A DNA stretch of 64,000 nucleotides from Pseudoalteromonas rubra (lineage in GTDB: Bacteria > Pseudomonadota > Gammaproteobacteria > Enterobacterales > Alteromonadaceae). The stretch covers positions 1 to 64,000 of the forward strand of contig NZ_PNCJ01000027.1 in the NCBI RefSeq assembly GCF_005887115.1, read 5' to 3'. The notes under the pieces were generated by a model, which was not told the DNA's origin, made no database searches, and saw only the letters and a program-made list of their open reading frames with translations. Shown here one piece after another: positions 1 through 7,192 of this stretch; positions within the stretch are counted from its first letter, which is position 1; the number at the start of each line of letters is the position of its first letter. The position numbers and the translations under genes are program-made.

Positions 1-30
1 TACAGCTTGAAGTTTTAATACGTTGTTCAT
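1..30 (-). CDS. Lanthipeptide precursor copy 1, partial (runs off the left edge)
   Basis: Only the first ten codons are in the window, reading MNNVLKLQAV, identical to the start of the two complete copies upstream of it in the transcript. The start codon is preceded by a good ribosome binding site (CGGAGAA) shared with the other copies. The rest, including the expected core with Cys, lies outside the window. It is the most promoter-distal copy visible, and more copies may follow beyond the edge. The assignment rests on identity to the complete copies. Confidence 0.72.
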   Translation of the reverse strand, partial: MNNVLKLQAV

Positions 31-51
31 TATTATTTCTCCGGTTTTTGA

Positions 52-168
52 TTAAAATGGTTTTTGCAGGCTGTCACCACCGCAGTGGTTAGAGATCGTG
101 CTCCATTCCTGGATTTCACCGTTGTTATTACCAGACTGTACAGCTTGAAGCTTTAATACGTTGTTCAT
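52..168 (-). CDS. Lanthipeptide-type precursor peptide, copy 2 (38 aa)
   Basis: A 38-residue peptide with a short leader-like start (MNNVLKLQAVQSG), an Asn-rich linker and a C-terminal part rich in Ser/Thr with one Cys (STISNHCGGDS at residues 23-33). A CGGAGAA ribosome binding site lies just upstream. It differs from copy 3 at four residues only (G17A, Q35N, P37S, F38L). Cys29 follows Ser23, Thr24 and Ser26, so one (methyl)lanthionine ring is possible after LanB/LanC action. The modification and export genes lie at 2366-10339. Precursor role is inferred from size, composition, repetition and that neighbouring LanB/LanC/C39 set. The classical FNLD leader motif is absent; VLKLQ may serve instead. 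Confidence 0.75.
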   Translation of the reverse strand: MNNVLKLQAVQSGNNNGEIQEWSTISNHCGGDSLQKPF

Positions 169-192
169 AATTATTCTCCGATTTATTTGTGA

Positions 193-309
193 TTAAAGTG
201 ATTTGTTCAGGCTGTCACCACCACAGTGGTTAGAGATCGTGCTCCATTCCTGAATTTCAGCGTTGTTGTTGCCAGACTGTACTGCTTGAAGTTTTAATAC
301 GTTATTCAT
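193..309 (-). CDS. Lanthipeptide-type precursor peptide, copy 3 (38 aa)
   Basis: This 38-residue peptide is nearly identical to copy 2 and equal in length. Leader, linker and the STISNHCGGDS segment are conserved, and the tail ends LNKSL instead of LQKPF. CGGAGAA lies just before the ATG. The spacer to copy 2 is only 24 nt, so the copies are almost certainly co-transcribed. High identity of leader and Cys-containing region with drift at the extreme C terminus suggests recent tandem duplication with the modified region under constraint. The precursor assignment is inferred from context. Confidence 0.75.
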   Translation of the reverse strand: MNNVLKLQAVQSGNNNAEIQEWSTISNHCGGDSLNKSL

Positions 310-326
310 AATATTTCTCCGATTTA

Positions 327-443
327 TTAAATTGCTCTATTCACCCTGGTTTCACAAAAATGACTTGATAATTTTATTTTTTCATCAAAGCTCAAGCCGT
401 CACTAATTATTTCAGGTTTTTTAATGTTGCTTGAATTGTTCAT
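327..443 (-). CDS. Small peptide heading the precursor operon; possible divergent precursor (38 aa)
   Basis: An unrecognised 38-codon ORF, first in the minus-strand operon, with GGAG six bases before the ATG and 17 nt before the next start. It shares the MNN start, the exact length and a single Cys near the same place (residue 30) with the three precursors, and has Ser26-Ser27 shortly before Cys. The leader part (SSNIKKPEIISDG) is unlike theirs. It could be a divergent precursor, a helper or immunity peptide, or a chance ORF. Size, RBS and position favour a real gene, but no family is recognised. Confidence 0.5.
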   Translation of the reverse strand: MNNSSNIKKPEIISDGLSFDEKIKLSSHFCETRVNRAI

Positions 444-726
444 CTTTATCTCCACGGGATGATTGTGTAAATAACTAGGTTTTCTGTTCTTGGCGTTAGC
501 CAGTGATTAAATAATAGCAATGGTTGGTGTTTTTATAAGCTGGCTTTTATTACAGGTTTTACAGTTTTTTATGTTTATTTTTGACTCATATAATATTATT
601 GTTGGCCAGCTGTATAATATGACAGGTAGTCTTGTCCTGATTCTGGGGGAAGGGGGAGGTGCGGGCCTGCTACCGTATGCTTGAGCGAGATTGACACTGT
701 CACAACAAGAAAGCGGGCATTCATTA
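444..726. other. AT-rich intergenic region between divergent precursor operon and glmU
   Basis: No credible gene is visible. This stretch must hold the promoter of the minus-strand precursor operon. A TATAAT hexamer occurs at 589-594 on the plus strand but has no convincing -35 partner. A G-rich patch (GGGGGAAGGGGGAGG) lies near 645-660. No hairpin of note was found. Confidence 0.4.
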
Positions 727-756
727 CTGACAATACGCAGATTTAAGCGTTACAAT
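727..756 (+). promoter_or_regulatory. Putative sigma-70 promoter of glmU
   Basis: CTGACA at 727-732 and TACAAT at 751-756 are separated by 18 nt. A start about seven bases further on would give a leader of about 85 nt before the glmU ATG at 848. Found by eye only. Confidence 0.35.
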
Positions 757-847
757 ATTGCCACTTAAATGGAGCGGGTTGCCCACGCAATGGAAAGGCA
801 CTCCTATGCTCTTCGTGGTAGACAACAAATTAGAAGAGATTAATGTT

Positions 848-2209
848 ATGGCATTGACCACAGTTATACTTGCCGCGGGCAAGGGAACTCGTATGCGTTC
901 AAAATTACCTAAGGTATTGCATCCCGTTGCGGGCCGCCCGATGGTGCAGCACGTAATTGATAACGCAATGGCTTTGGGTGCAAGTACTACGAACCTTGTG
1001 TACGGTCATGGTGCACAGCAGCTACAGGAAGCGCTGCAACACAATGCTGTAAATTGGGTGCATCAGGCAGAACAATTGGGTACGGGCCATGCTGTCGCAG
1101 TTGCTAAAGAGCACATTGCAGATGATGATACGGTGCTTATCTTATACGGCGATGTGCCATTAACACGCCTGTCGACCTTGCAGCGCCTGCTGGATGTTAC
1201 CCCTGAGCGAGGTTTAGCAGTATTAACAGTCAATCTCGACAATCCCACGGGTTATGGCCGTATGATCCGTGAAAATGGTAAGCTGGTTGGTATTGTTGAA
1301 CAAAAGGATGCAACTGCGCAGCAGCTGGCAATCCAGGAGATCAATACCGGTATTATGGCGGCGAATGGTGGCCTATTAAAGCAATGGCTGGGTCAGCTCT
1401 CCAATAATAACGCTCAGGGTGAATACTACCTTACCGATATCGTCGCGATGGCACACCACGATGGCGTCGAGATAACCTCTGCTCAGCCGGATGATGCCAT
1501 GGAAGTTGAAGGGGCTAACAACCGTGTGCAGCTTGCTGGGTTAGAACGTGCCTATCAGGCTTGGCAGGCAGAAACCTTGATGCTCAATGGTGCTAGCCTG
1601 GCAGATCCGATGCGCGTTGATGTCCGTGGGGAAGTCGTAACCGGTCAGGACGTGCAGATTGATGTGAACGTCGTTTTTGAAGGTCAGGTTGAGCTGGGTG
1701 ATGACGTAGTGATTGGTCCGAACTGCGTCCTGAAAAATTGCAAGATTGGCAATGGCGTTGTGATTAAAGCCAACACGTTAATAGAAGAAGCAACTGTTGG
1801 TGATGCGTGTACCTTGGGTCCATTTGCCAGATTACGCCCCGGTGCGATAATGGAAACGGATTCGCACATCGGTAACTTTGTCGAAATGAAAAAGTCTCGC
1901 CTGGGTAAAGGCTCAAAAGCAAACCACCTGACTTATCTGGGTGATGCGGAGGTTGGCGAAAAAGTAAACATCGGCGCCGGCACCATTACGTGCAACTACG
2001 ATGGGGTGAATAAATCGAAAACCATCATTGGCGACGGCGCATTTATTGGCTCCAATTCCTCACTGGTTGCACCGGTAGAGATTGGTAAGACCGCAACGGT
2101 TGGAGCTGGATCTGTGATCACCACAAAAGTGGGCGATGAAGCACTCGCAGTGGCCAGAGGTAAGCAGCGCAATATTGACAACTGGCAAAGGCCGGTCAAA
2201 AAGAGTTAA
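848..2209 (+). CDS. glmU: Bifunctional N-acetylglucosamine-1-phosphate uridyltransferase / glucosamine-1-phosphate acetyltransferase
   Basis: GlmU makes UDP-GlcNAc in the cytoplasm by acetylating glucosamine-1-phosphate and then uridylylating it, feeding peptidoglycan and LPS synthesis. The N-terminal nucleotidyltransferase motif LAAGKGTRM is at residues 8-16. The C-terminal half (from about residue 250) is a left-handed beta-helix of hexapeptide repeats, with the conserved NFVEMKKS and LGDAEVG segments. The 453-residue length fits the family. The frame is open from 758, but ATG 848 gives the canonical N terminus (MALTTVILAAG) and follows an AGAAGAGA-like site. The gene lies between the precursor array and the lanthipeptide modification operon and is followed by its own terminator. 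Confidence 0.97.
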   Translation: MALTTVILAAGKGTRMRSKLPKVLHPVAGRPMVQHVIDNAMALGASTTNLVYGHGAQQLQEALQHNAVNWVHQAEQLGTGHAVAVAKEHIADDDTVLILYGDVPLTRLSTLQRLLDVTPERGLAVLTVNLDNPTGYGRMIRENGKLVGIVEQKDATAQQLAIQEINTGIMAANGGLLKQWLGQLSNNNAQGEYYLTDIVAMAHHDGVEITSAQPDDAMEVEGANNRVQLAGLERAYQAWQAETLMLNGASLADPMRVDVRGEVVTGQDVQIDVNVVFEGQVELGDDVVIGPNCVLKNCKIGNGVVIKANTLIEEATVGDACTLGPFARLRPGAIMETDSHIGNFVEMKKSRLGKGSKANHLTYLGDAEVGEKVNIGAGTITCNYDGVNKSKTIIGDGAFIGSNSSLVAPVEIGKTATVGAGSVITTKVGDEALAVARGKQRNIDNWQRPVKKS

Positions 2210-2212
2210 TAA

Positions 2213-2241
2213 AAACGGGAGCTTAGGCTCCCGTTTCTTAT
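2213..2241 (+). terminator. Rho-independent terminator after glmU
   Basis: AAACGGGAGC pairs with GCTCCCGTTT across a TTAG loop, followed by a T-rich run (CTTATTT). It begins 4 nt after the glmU stop and separates glmU from the next operon. Confidence 0.85.
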
Positions 2242-2365
2242 TTGGGGTCTTTGTTTTGTGAAGACATCGCACAGTGAGTTCCTTTCTGGCGACCAAAGTG
2301 ATACATTACTGGGGGTTAATTAAAATTTAACAATAAAAACTCAAACAATCGGGTGTTAGGTAATT

Positions 2366-3610
2366 ATGGAAAATCTCTTTAGAAAAGAAGTATTAGAGAG
2401 TAAAAGACACCGACTAGAAGGAGCTGTAAGTTTAGTTCAACCGCCCGTGTTTAAGACACTGACTTTACTTATCCTGATCGTCGTAGTTGTAAGTATCATA
2501 TTTCTTGCCAGCGGTAGCTACTCGCGTAAAGAGCGGGTATCCGGAGTCATTGAACCCAATACTGGAGTATTAAAACTTGTTGCGCCTCAGACGGGTATCA
2601 TTGCTGAGGTTTTGGTGGCTGAAGGAGACTATGTAGAAGCTGATCAGCCTTTGCTCAGGGTTGCATCTGCCAAGCACAGTACTCAGTCATTAGAGCTCAA
2701 TCAGGCATTACTCAATCAATATAGTTTTCAATTACGCAATCTACAGCAACAGATCAGCCAGCAAAAGCGTCAGCATGTGCTGGAACTTACTGAGCTGAGA
2801 CAACAGAAAGCCACGGCAGAAGCACGTCTGAAAGAGCTAGATACCCAGGCCAGTACCTTTGAACAGCGGTTACAGCTGAATCAGCAAATGGTGGGTCAGA
2901 TCAGTACGCTCAAAGGCACAGGCTATATTTCTGAGCTGGAGCTGCAGCGACAAAAAGATACCTTGCTATCGTTACAGCAGCAGGCATCCAGTATTCAATC
3001 TGAGCGGCTCACACTTGCTGCGCAAATTCAGCAGCACGACACCGATCTGGAAAAACTGCCTCTCCAACATGATGAACGCCTGAGCCAGCTAGAGTCGCAG
3101 CAGGCGGACCTGCAAATCCAATTATCGTCCGTTGAACAGCAACGTCTGGGTGAGTTGCGTGCCCCCAAAGCGGGTGTTGTCACAGGTCTGCTGGGGAAAG
3201 TGGGTAAAAGTGTCAATGCAGGGCAAAATTTGCTCAGTATTCTGCCTCAGGGTAGCCAAATGCAGGCAATCATTTATGTGCCGACGTCCTCTTTTGGCTT
3301 TGTAAACCTAGGCCAGGAGGCCAAACTGCGGTACCACGCTTTTCCGTATGAGAAGTTTGGTATTTATAACGGCACCATCCAACAGGTCAGTAACAGTGTG
3401 ATCCTGCCAGAAGAAACCAGTACACCAGGCGTGATACAGCAACCAGCTTATCGAGTGGTGGTTGCGCTTGAAGAGCAGCAGATCACGGCCTATGGCAAAG
3501 CGACGCCGCTGCGGGCGGGGATGATGCTCGATGCTGACATCATCGTTGAAGAACGCTCCTTATTGCGTTGGTTATTTGATCCCGTGTTTAGTATTAAAGG
3601 ACAGCTGTAG
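2366..3610 (+). CDS. HlyD-family membrane fusion protein of a peptide exporter
   Basis: Periplasmic adaptor that links an inner-membrane ABC exporter to an outer-membrane channel. One membrane helix is at residues 31-49, followed by a first lipoyl half-motif (about 60-85), a long coiled-coil hairpin rich in Gln, Leu and Glu (about 90-240) and the second lipoyl half plus beta-barrel (LGELRAPKAGVVTG onwards). The 414-residue length is normal. It is first in the operon, 30 bp before the C39 ABC exporter, so it serves export of the peptides modified by the LanC and LanB encoded downstream. No outer-membrane TolC partner is encoded nearby. Confidence 0.9.
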   Translation: MENLFRKEVLESKRHRLEGAVSLVQPPVFKTLTLLILIVVVVSIIFLASGSYSRKERVSGVIEPNTGVLKLVAPQTGIIAEVLVAEGDYVEADQPLLRVASAKHSTQSLELNQALLNQYSFQLRNLQQQISQQKRQHVLELTELRQQKATAEARLKELDTQASTFEQRLQLNQQMVGQISTLKGTGYISELELQRQKDTLLSLQQQASSIQSERLTLAAQIQQHDTDLEKLPLQHDERLSQLESQQADLQIQLSSVEQQRLGELRAPKAGVVTGLLGKVGKSVNAGQNLLSILPQGSQMQAIIYVPTSSFGFVNLGQEAKLRYHAFPYEKFGIYNGTIQQVSNSVILPEETSTPGVIQQPAYRVVVALEEQQITAYGKATPLRAGMMLDADIIVEERSLLRWLFDPVFSIKGQL

Positions 3611-3640
3611 GCTGCAACTACAAGAATAAAAAGGCTTTTT

Positions 3641-5785
3641 ATGCACGTTGAAGACGAATCACCGGTACAGCAGTTAGAGTTCTGGTCAAGGAAGTCACTG
3701 CCTATTATTTTACAATCTGAGGCGGCTGAATGCGGCCTCGCCAGCCTGGCCATGGTCGCGGCGTATCACGGTTACCACAGCGATCTGACCACATTAAGAC
3801 AAAAATTCAGCATATCTATTGAAGGGGCAACCCTGCTGGATATTATGCACTTTGCAGAAAAGCTGGAGATGAGTTCACGGCCACTGCGCATCGAACTGGA
3901 AGACCTGGATGCGTTGCAAACGCCCTGTATTTTACACTGGGATATGAATCACTTTGTGGTGCTTAAAAAGGCCAATGAAAAGCGCATTGTGATCCATGAT
4001 CCGGCCTCAGGTGAGAAAACTTTCACCATGGCCGAGGCGTCAAAGCATTTTACGGGCGTTGCCCTTGAGCTCACACCGACAAAAAGTTTTGAAAAGAAAG
4101 AGAAGAAACCCAGTCTGCACTTTTCAGATTTCTGGAGTCGTATCACTGGACTAAAACGCTCGCTGACACTGATCTTCTTGCTGTCCATTATACTGCAGGT
4201 CTTTACCCTTGCGGCGCCTTATTATATTCAGTTGGTGATCGATGATGTGATCCTGACGGGGGATACCAACCTCTTGACGGTGCTCGCCACCGGTTTCTTT
4301 TTGGTGCTGGTATTTGAAATAGCCACCAATGCGCTGCGAGGATTTACTTTGCTGCACTTTGGTAATCAGATGAATATTCAGCTTGGGGCAAACCTGTTCC
4401 ACCATCTGGTTCGATTGCCGATTTCCTATTTCGAAAAACGCCATATGGGTGATGTTGTGTCGCGCTTTGGCTCATTGCAGCAGGTAAAGCAAATCCTCAC
4501 TACCGGAGTGATCGAAGCCATCATTGATGGTCTGATGGCGATCATTACGCTGGCGATGATCTTCTTTTACAGTCCAACTCTGTCGGCGGTGGTATTAGCG
4601 GCCGTCGTGGCGTATGCCATAGTACGTATTGCTATGTATAAACCATTTCGTAATATCAGCGAACAGGAAATCATGGCACGTGCAGAAGAAAACTCTAACT
4701 TTATGGAGACAGTACGGGGCATTCAGACCATCAAACTGTTTGGCTCAGAGGTGAAGCGCGAAGGTCAGTGGCAAAACCGCTATGCCAATGCCATCAACCA
4801 GAGCATTCGTCTGGGGAATTTCCAGATTGGCTATGATGCTATTAACCGAGCTCTATTTGGTATTGAAAACATACTGGTGGTGTTTTTGGCGGCGCATCTG
4901 GTCCTGGATGGGGGCTTCAGTACTGGTATGCTGTTCGCATTTATGTCGTATAAGCGCCAGTTTATGGACAAAACGGCCAACCTCATTGAAAAGTTGATTG
5001 AGTTTAAAATGGTTGGTCTGCACTTTGATCGTATTGCGGATATCGCACTGACTGACAAAGAAATTCTGCAGCCAGAGCAGGTCAAGCAGCATCAAGTTGA
5101 GGGTCACATCGAGCTACGTAATATCTGTTTCGCTTATTCTGATGCAACCCCCAATGTTCTGAACAATCTGAACCTGACCATTTCCGCAGGTGAATCGGTT
5201 GCAATCACGGGTCCCTCAGGCTGCGGTAAGTCTACCTTACTTAAAATCATGCTGGGCCTGAACCAGCCAAAAAGTGGTGAAGTACTCATCGACGGCGTAC
5301 CCATGGAGCAGATCGGTGCACGCCAGTATCGTCAGCAAATTGCGGCGGTGATGCAGGACGATGAGCTACTGTCGGGGTCGGTCGCCGACAACATCGCTTT
5401 TTTCGACACACCGATTGATATGGAACGCGTCGTATATTGTGCACAATTGGCTGCGATTCACGATGATATCAGCCAGATGCCGATGAATTACGATAGCCTG
5501 ATCGGCGACATGGGATCGAGCCTCTCGGGTGGCCAGAAGCAACGTATCATTTTAGCCCGCGCCCTGTATAAACAGCCAAAGATTTTGTTTATGGATGAGG
5601 CAACCAGTCACCTGGATACCAATCTTGAATCTGATATCAATGAAGCGGTATCTCGTTTGGATATCACCCGGGTGATTATTGCGCACCGTAAAGAAACCAT
5701 TGCCTCAGCCGATCGGGAAATTCGGCTGAAAAAGGCCGACTTGCCTGACGCCCAAGAGCTGGAAGAGGAATCTGTTTGTGAGTAA
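3641..5785 (+). CDS. C39-peptidase-containing ABC transporter (PCAT) for a ribosomal peptide
   Basis: Inner-membrane exporter that also removes the leader peptide. The N-terminal C39 cysteine peptidase has an intact catalytic set: Gln25, Cys31 (EAAECGLASLAMV), His104 and Asp120. A six-helix ABC membrane domain spans about 160-440. The nucleotide-binding domain has Walker A GPSGCGKST (about 524), signature LSGGQ (about 628), Walker B ILFMDEATSHLD (about 648) and the H-loop His. At 714 residues it matches bacteriocin and colicin V-type PCATs. The enzyme usually cuts after a double glycine. The precursors have only Ser-Gly at residues 12-13 in a comparable position, so its exact cleavage site is open. 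Confidence 0.93.
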   Translation: MHVEDESPVQQLEFWSRKSLPIILQSEAAECGLASLAMVAAYHGYHSDLTTLRQKFSISIEGATLLDIMHFAEKLEMSSRPLRIELEDLDALQTPCILHWDMNHFVVLKKANEKRIVIHDPASGEKTFTMAEASKHFTGVALELTPTKSFEKKEKKPSLHFSDFWSRITGLKRSLTLIFLLSIILQVFTLAAPYYIQLVIDDVILTGDTNLLTVLATGFFLVLVFEIATNALRGFTLLHFGNQMNIQLGANLFHHLVRLPISYFEKRHMGDVVSRFGSLQQVKQILTTGVIEAIIDGLMAIITLAMIFFYSPTLSAVVLAAVVAYAIVRIAMYKPFRNISEQEIMARAEENSNFMETVRGIQTIKLFGSEVKREGQWQNRYANAINQSIRLGNFQIGYDAINRALFGIENILVVFLAAHLVLDGGFSTGMLFAFMSYKRQFMDKTANLIEKLIEFKMVGLHFDRIADIALTDKEILQPEQVKQHQVEGHIELRNICFAYSDATPNVLNNLNLTISAGESVAITGPSGCGKSTLLKIMLGLNQPKSGEVLIDGVPMEQIGARQYRQQIAAVMQDDELLSGSVADNIAFFDTPIDMERVVYCAQLAAIHDDISQMPMNYDSLIGDMGSSLSGGQKQRIILARALYKQPKILFMDEATSHLDTNLESDINEAVSRLDITRVIIAHRKETIASADREIRLKKADLPDAQELEEESVCE

Positions 5786-5967
5786 CTACCTGTCTGATTG
5801 TTTTTGTTATGTAAAAAATATGATTGGCGGTGGTTGAGCAGGCGGAGAATTTGGGTTAACGTCGAAAAGATAACAAAGGTACAGATCGCAATGCGTGCAT
5901 CAATGATGCGCGTATTGCATCGACGACACGATAACAATAAAGAAAGACGATTAGATTAAGGATGAAC

Positions 5968-7182
5968 ATGCCGGAGCAATTTGCATTGTCGACGCAACAG
6001 CGCGACACTATCCACACCATTCTGTCCATTATGGCTGACAGGGTCAGTGCCCACATCCGTGATACTCAGGTACCTCATGGGCTTTTGAGCGGCTTAGCAG
6101 GTCAGCTACTGTTTTTGTATAAAGCGTATGAATATGACTCGAGCCTGGTTGATGAAAACCTGTTTTCTGAGAAGTTAGAAGAATTACAGGAAGGTCTGGA
6201 TCAACAAAGTTTTGAATTAAGTAACGGCCTGGCGGGCCAGGCATGGTTGCTTGAATACCTGAATCAGGCTGATCCTGAAAATTACGACCCAGAGCTCCTA
6301 GAGGACATTGACGAACTGTTTCGTCAGTCTCTGGATCATCACCCCTGGCGAGGCGAAATCGAAATGGTGCTGGGGCTCTCCGGGTTTGCACCGTATGCAG
6401 CTCGTCGCGGCAAACAGTCTGACCAAACTGCCCTATATGAGGTGATTGTCAATGGGTTAGAAAGCACCGCGACCTATTTTGACAATGGTCATATCGCCTG
6501 GTCTCAGCCTGAAGAGTCGGTCTACCGCTTTAATACAGACGAGCCCAAAGAGCCTGAGTATAACCTGGGTCTTGCACATGGCGTACCCGGTATCATTGCG
6601 GCGTTATTACCCGCGGTTCATATACCCGCTCTGAAAGAGCGTGTGACTAAACTGCTGCTGGGTGGCTGCGACTGGTTGCTGGAACAACAAAGTCCGGACA
6701 GCAACTCACATTCCTGCTTTGGCTCATGTGCCGGTGGCGAACACCAGTCGCGCCTGGGGTGGTGTTATGGGGACCTGACCATTGCAATGACATTAGCACG
6801 TGTTGGTCAGGCACTGGACCGTCCAAGCTATGTCGAGCGGGCGTTGGAGGTTGGCTTGCGTGCTGCCGAGCGCGATGAAAAATCTGGCCATATTACTGAT
6901 GCCGGTGTCTGTCATGGCTACTATGGTATGGCACTGATTTATCAAATCCTGAACCAGTTAATGCCTCACCCTCGTTTTGCACAGGCGATGCAGTATTGGG
7001 TTGATTACTCACTGCAACAGTATGCAGAGCGTGGTGTAGAGTCTCTCTACTCCTTCAATGGCATAGATAAACAATATCATGAGGACTTTGGTTTCCTGAT
7101 GGGTTATGCAGGTATTGGTATGGCTCTGACTTCTCTGTTTGATGATGATACAGGCTGGGTTGATTGTTTGTTAATGGCATAG
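5968..7182 (+). CDS. LanC-like lanthionine synthetase cyclase
   Basis: Zinc-dependent cyclase adding Cys thiols onto dehydrated Ser/Thr to form (methyl)lanthionine rings. The zinc and active-site signature is complete: a His in LAHGVPG (about 204), Cys in WCYGD (about 266) and Cys-His in VCHGYYG (about 315-316). The repeated Gly-rich alpha/alpha-barrel motifs GLLSGLAGQ and GLAGQAWLL near the N terminus are also typical. At 404 residues it matches stand-alone LanC enzymes. ATG 5968 is preferred over 5962 because TAAGGA sits five bases before it. It follows the exporter by about 180 bp and precedes LanB by 10 bp. Confidence 0.93.
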   Translation: MPEQFALSTQQRDTIHTILSIMADRVSAHIRDTQVPHGLLSGLAGQLLFLYKAYEYDSSLVDENLFSEKLEELQEGLDQQSFELSNGLAGQAWLLEYLNQADPENYDPELLEDIDELFRQSLDHHPWRGEIEMVLGLSGFAPYAARRGKQSDQTALYEVIVNGLESTATYFDNGHIAWSQPEESVYRFNTDEPKEPEYNLGLAHGVPGIIAALLPAVHIPALKERVTKLLLGGCDWLLEQQSPDSNSHSCFGSCAGGEHQSRLGWCYGDLTIAMTLARVGQALDRPSYVERALEVGLRAAERDEKSGHITDAGVCHGYYGMALIYQILNQLMPHPRFAQAMQYWVDYSLQQYAERGVESLYSFNGIDKQYHEDFGFLMGYAGIGMALTSLFDDDTGWVDCLLMA

Positions 7183-7192
7183 GGAGTAAGTG

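Larger units (their letters stand above)
1..322 (-). repeat. Tandem direct repeat of the precursor gene unit (about 138-141 nt)
   Basis: Three units, each a ribosome binding site plus a precursor reading frame, start at 309, 168 and 30 when read on the minus strand, giving periods of 141 and 138 nt. Identity covers the Shine-Dalgarno region and most of the coding part. Drift is concentrated in the last codons and the short spacer. The array continues past the left edge. Confidence 0.75.

Noticed and set aside
52..309. Gly30-Gly31 of the precursors as the C39 cleavage site
   Set aside because: It follows the Cys needed for ring formation and would leave a seven-residue product without Cys.
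1..322. Tandem repeats at the left edge as a CRISPR array
   Set aside because: The units are about 140 nt, encode near-identical peptides with ribosome binding sites and lack unique spacers.
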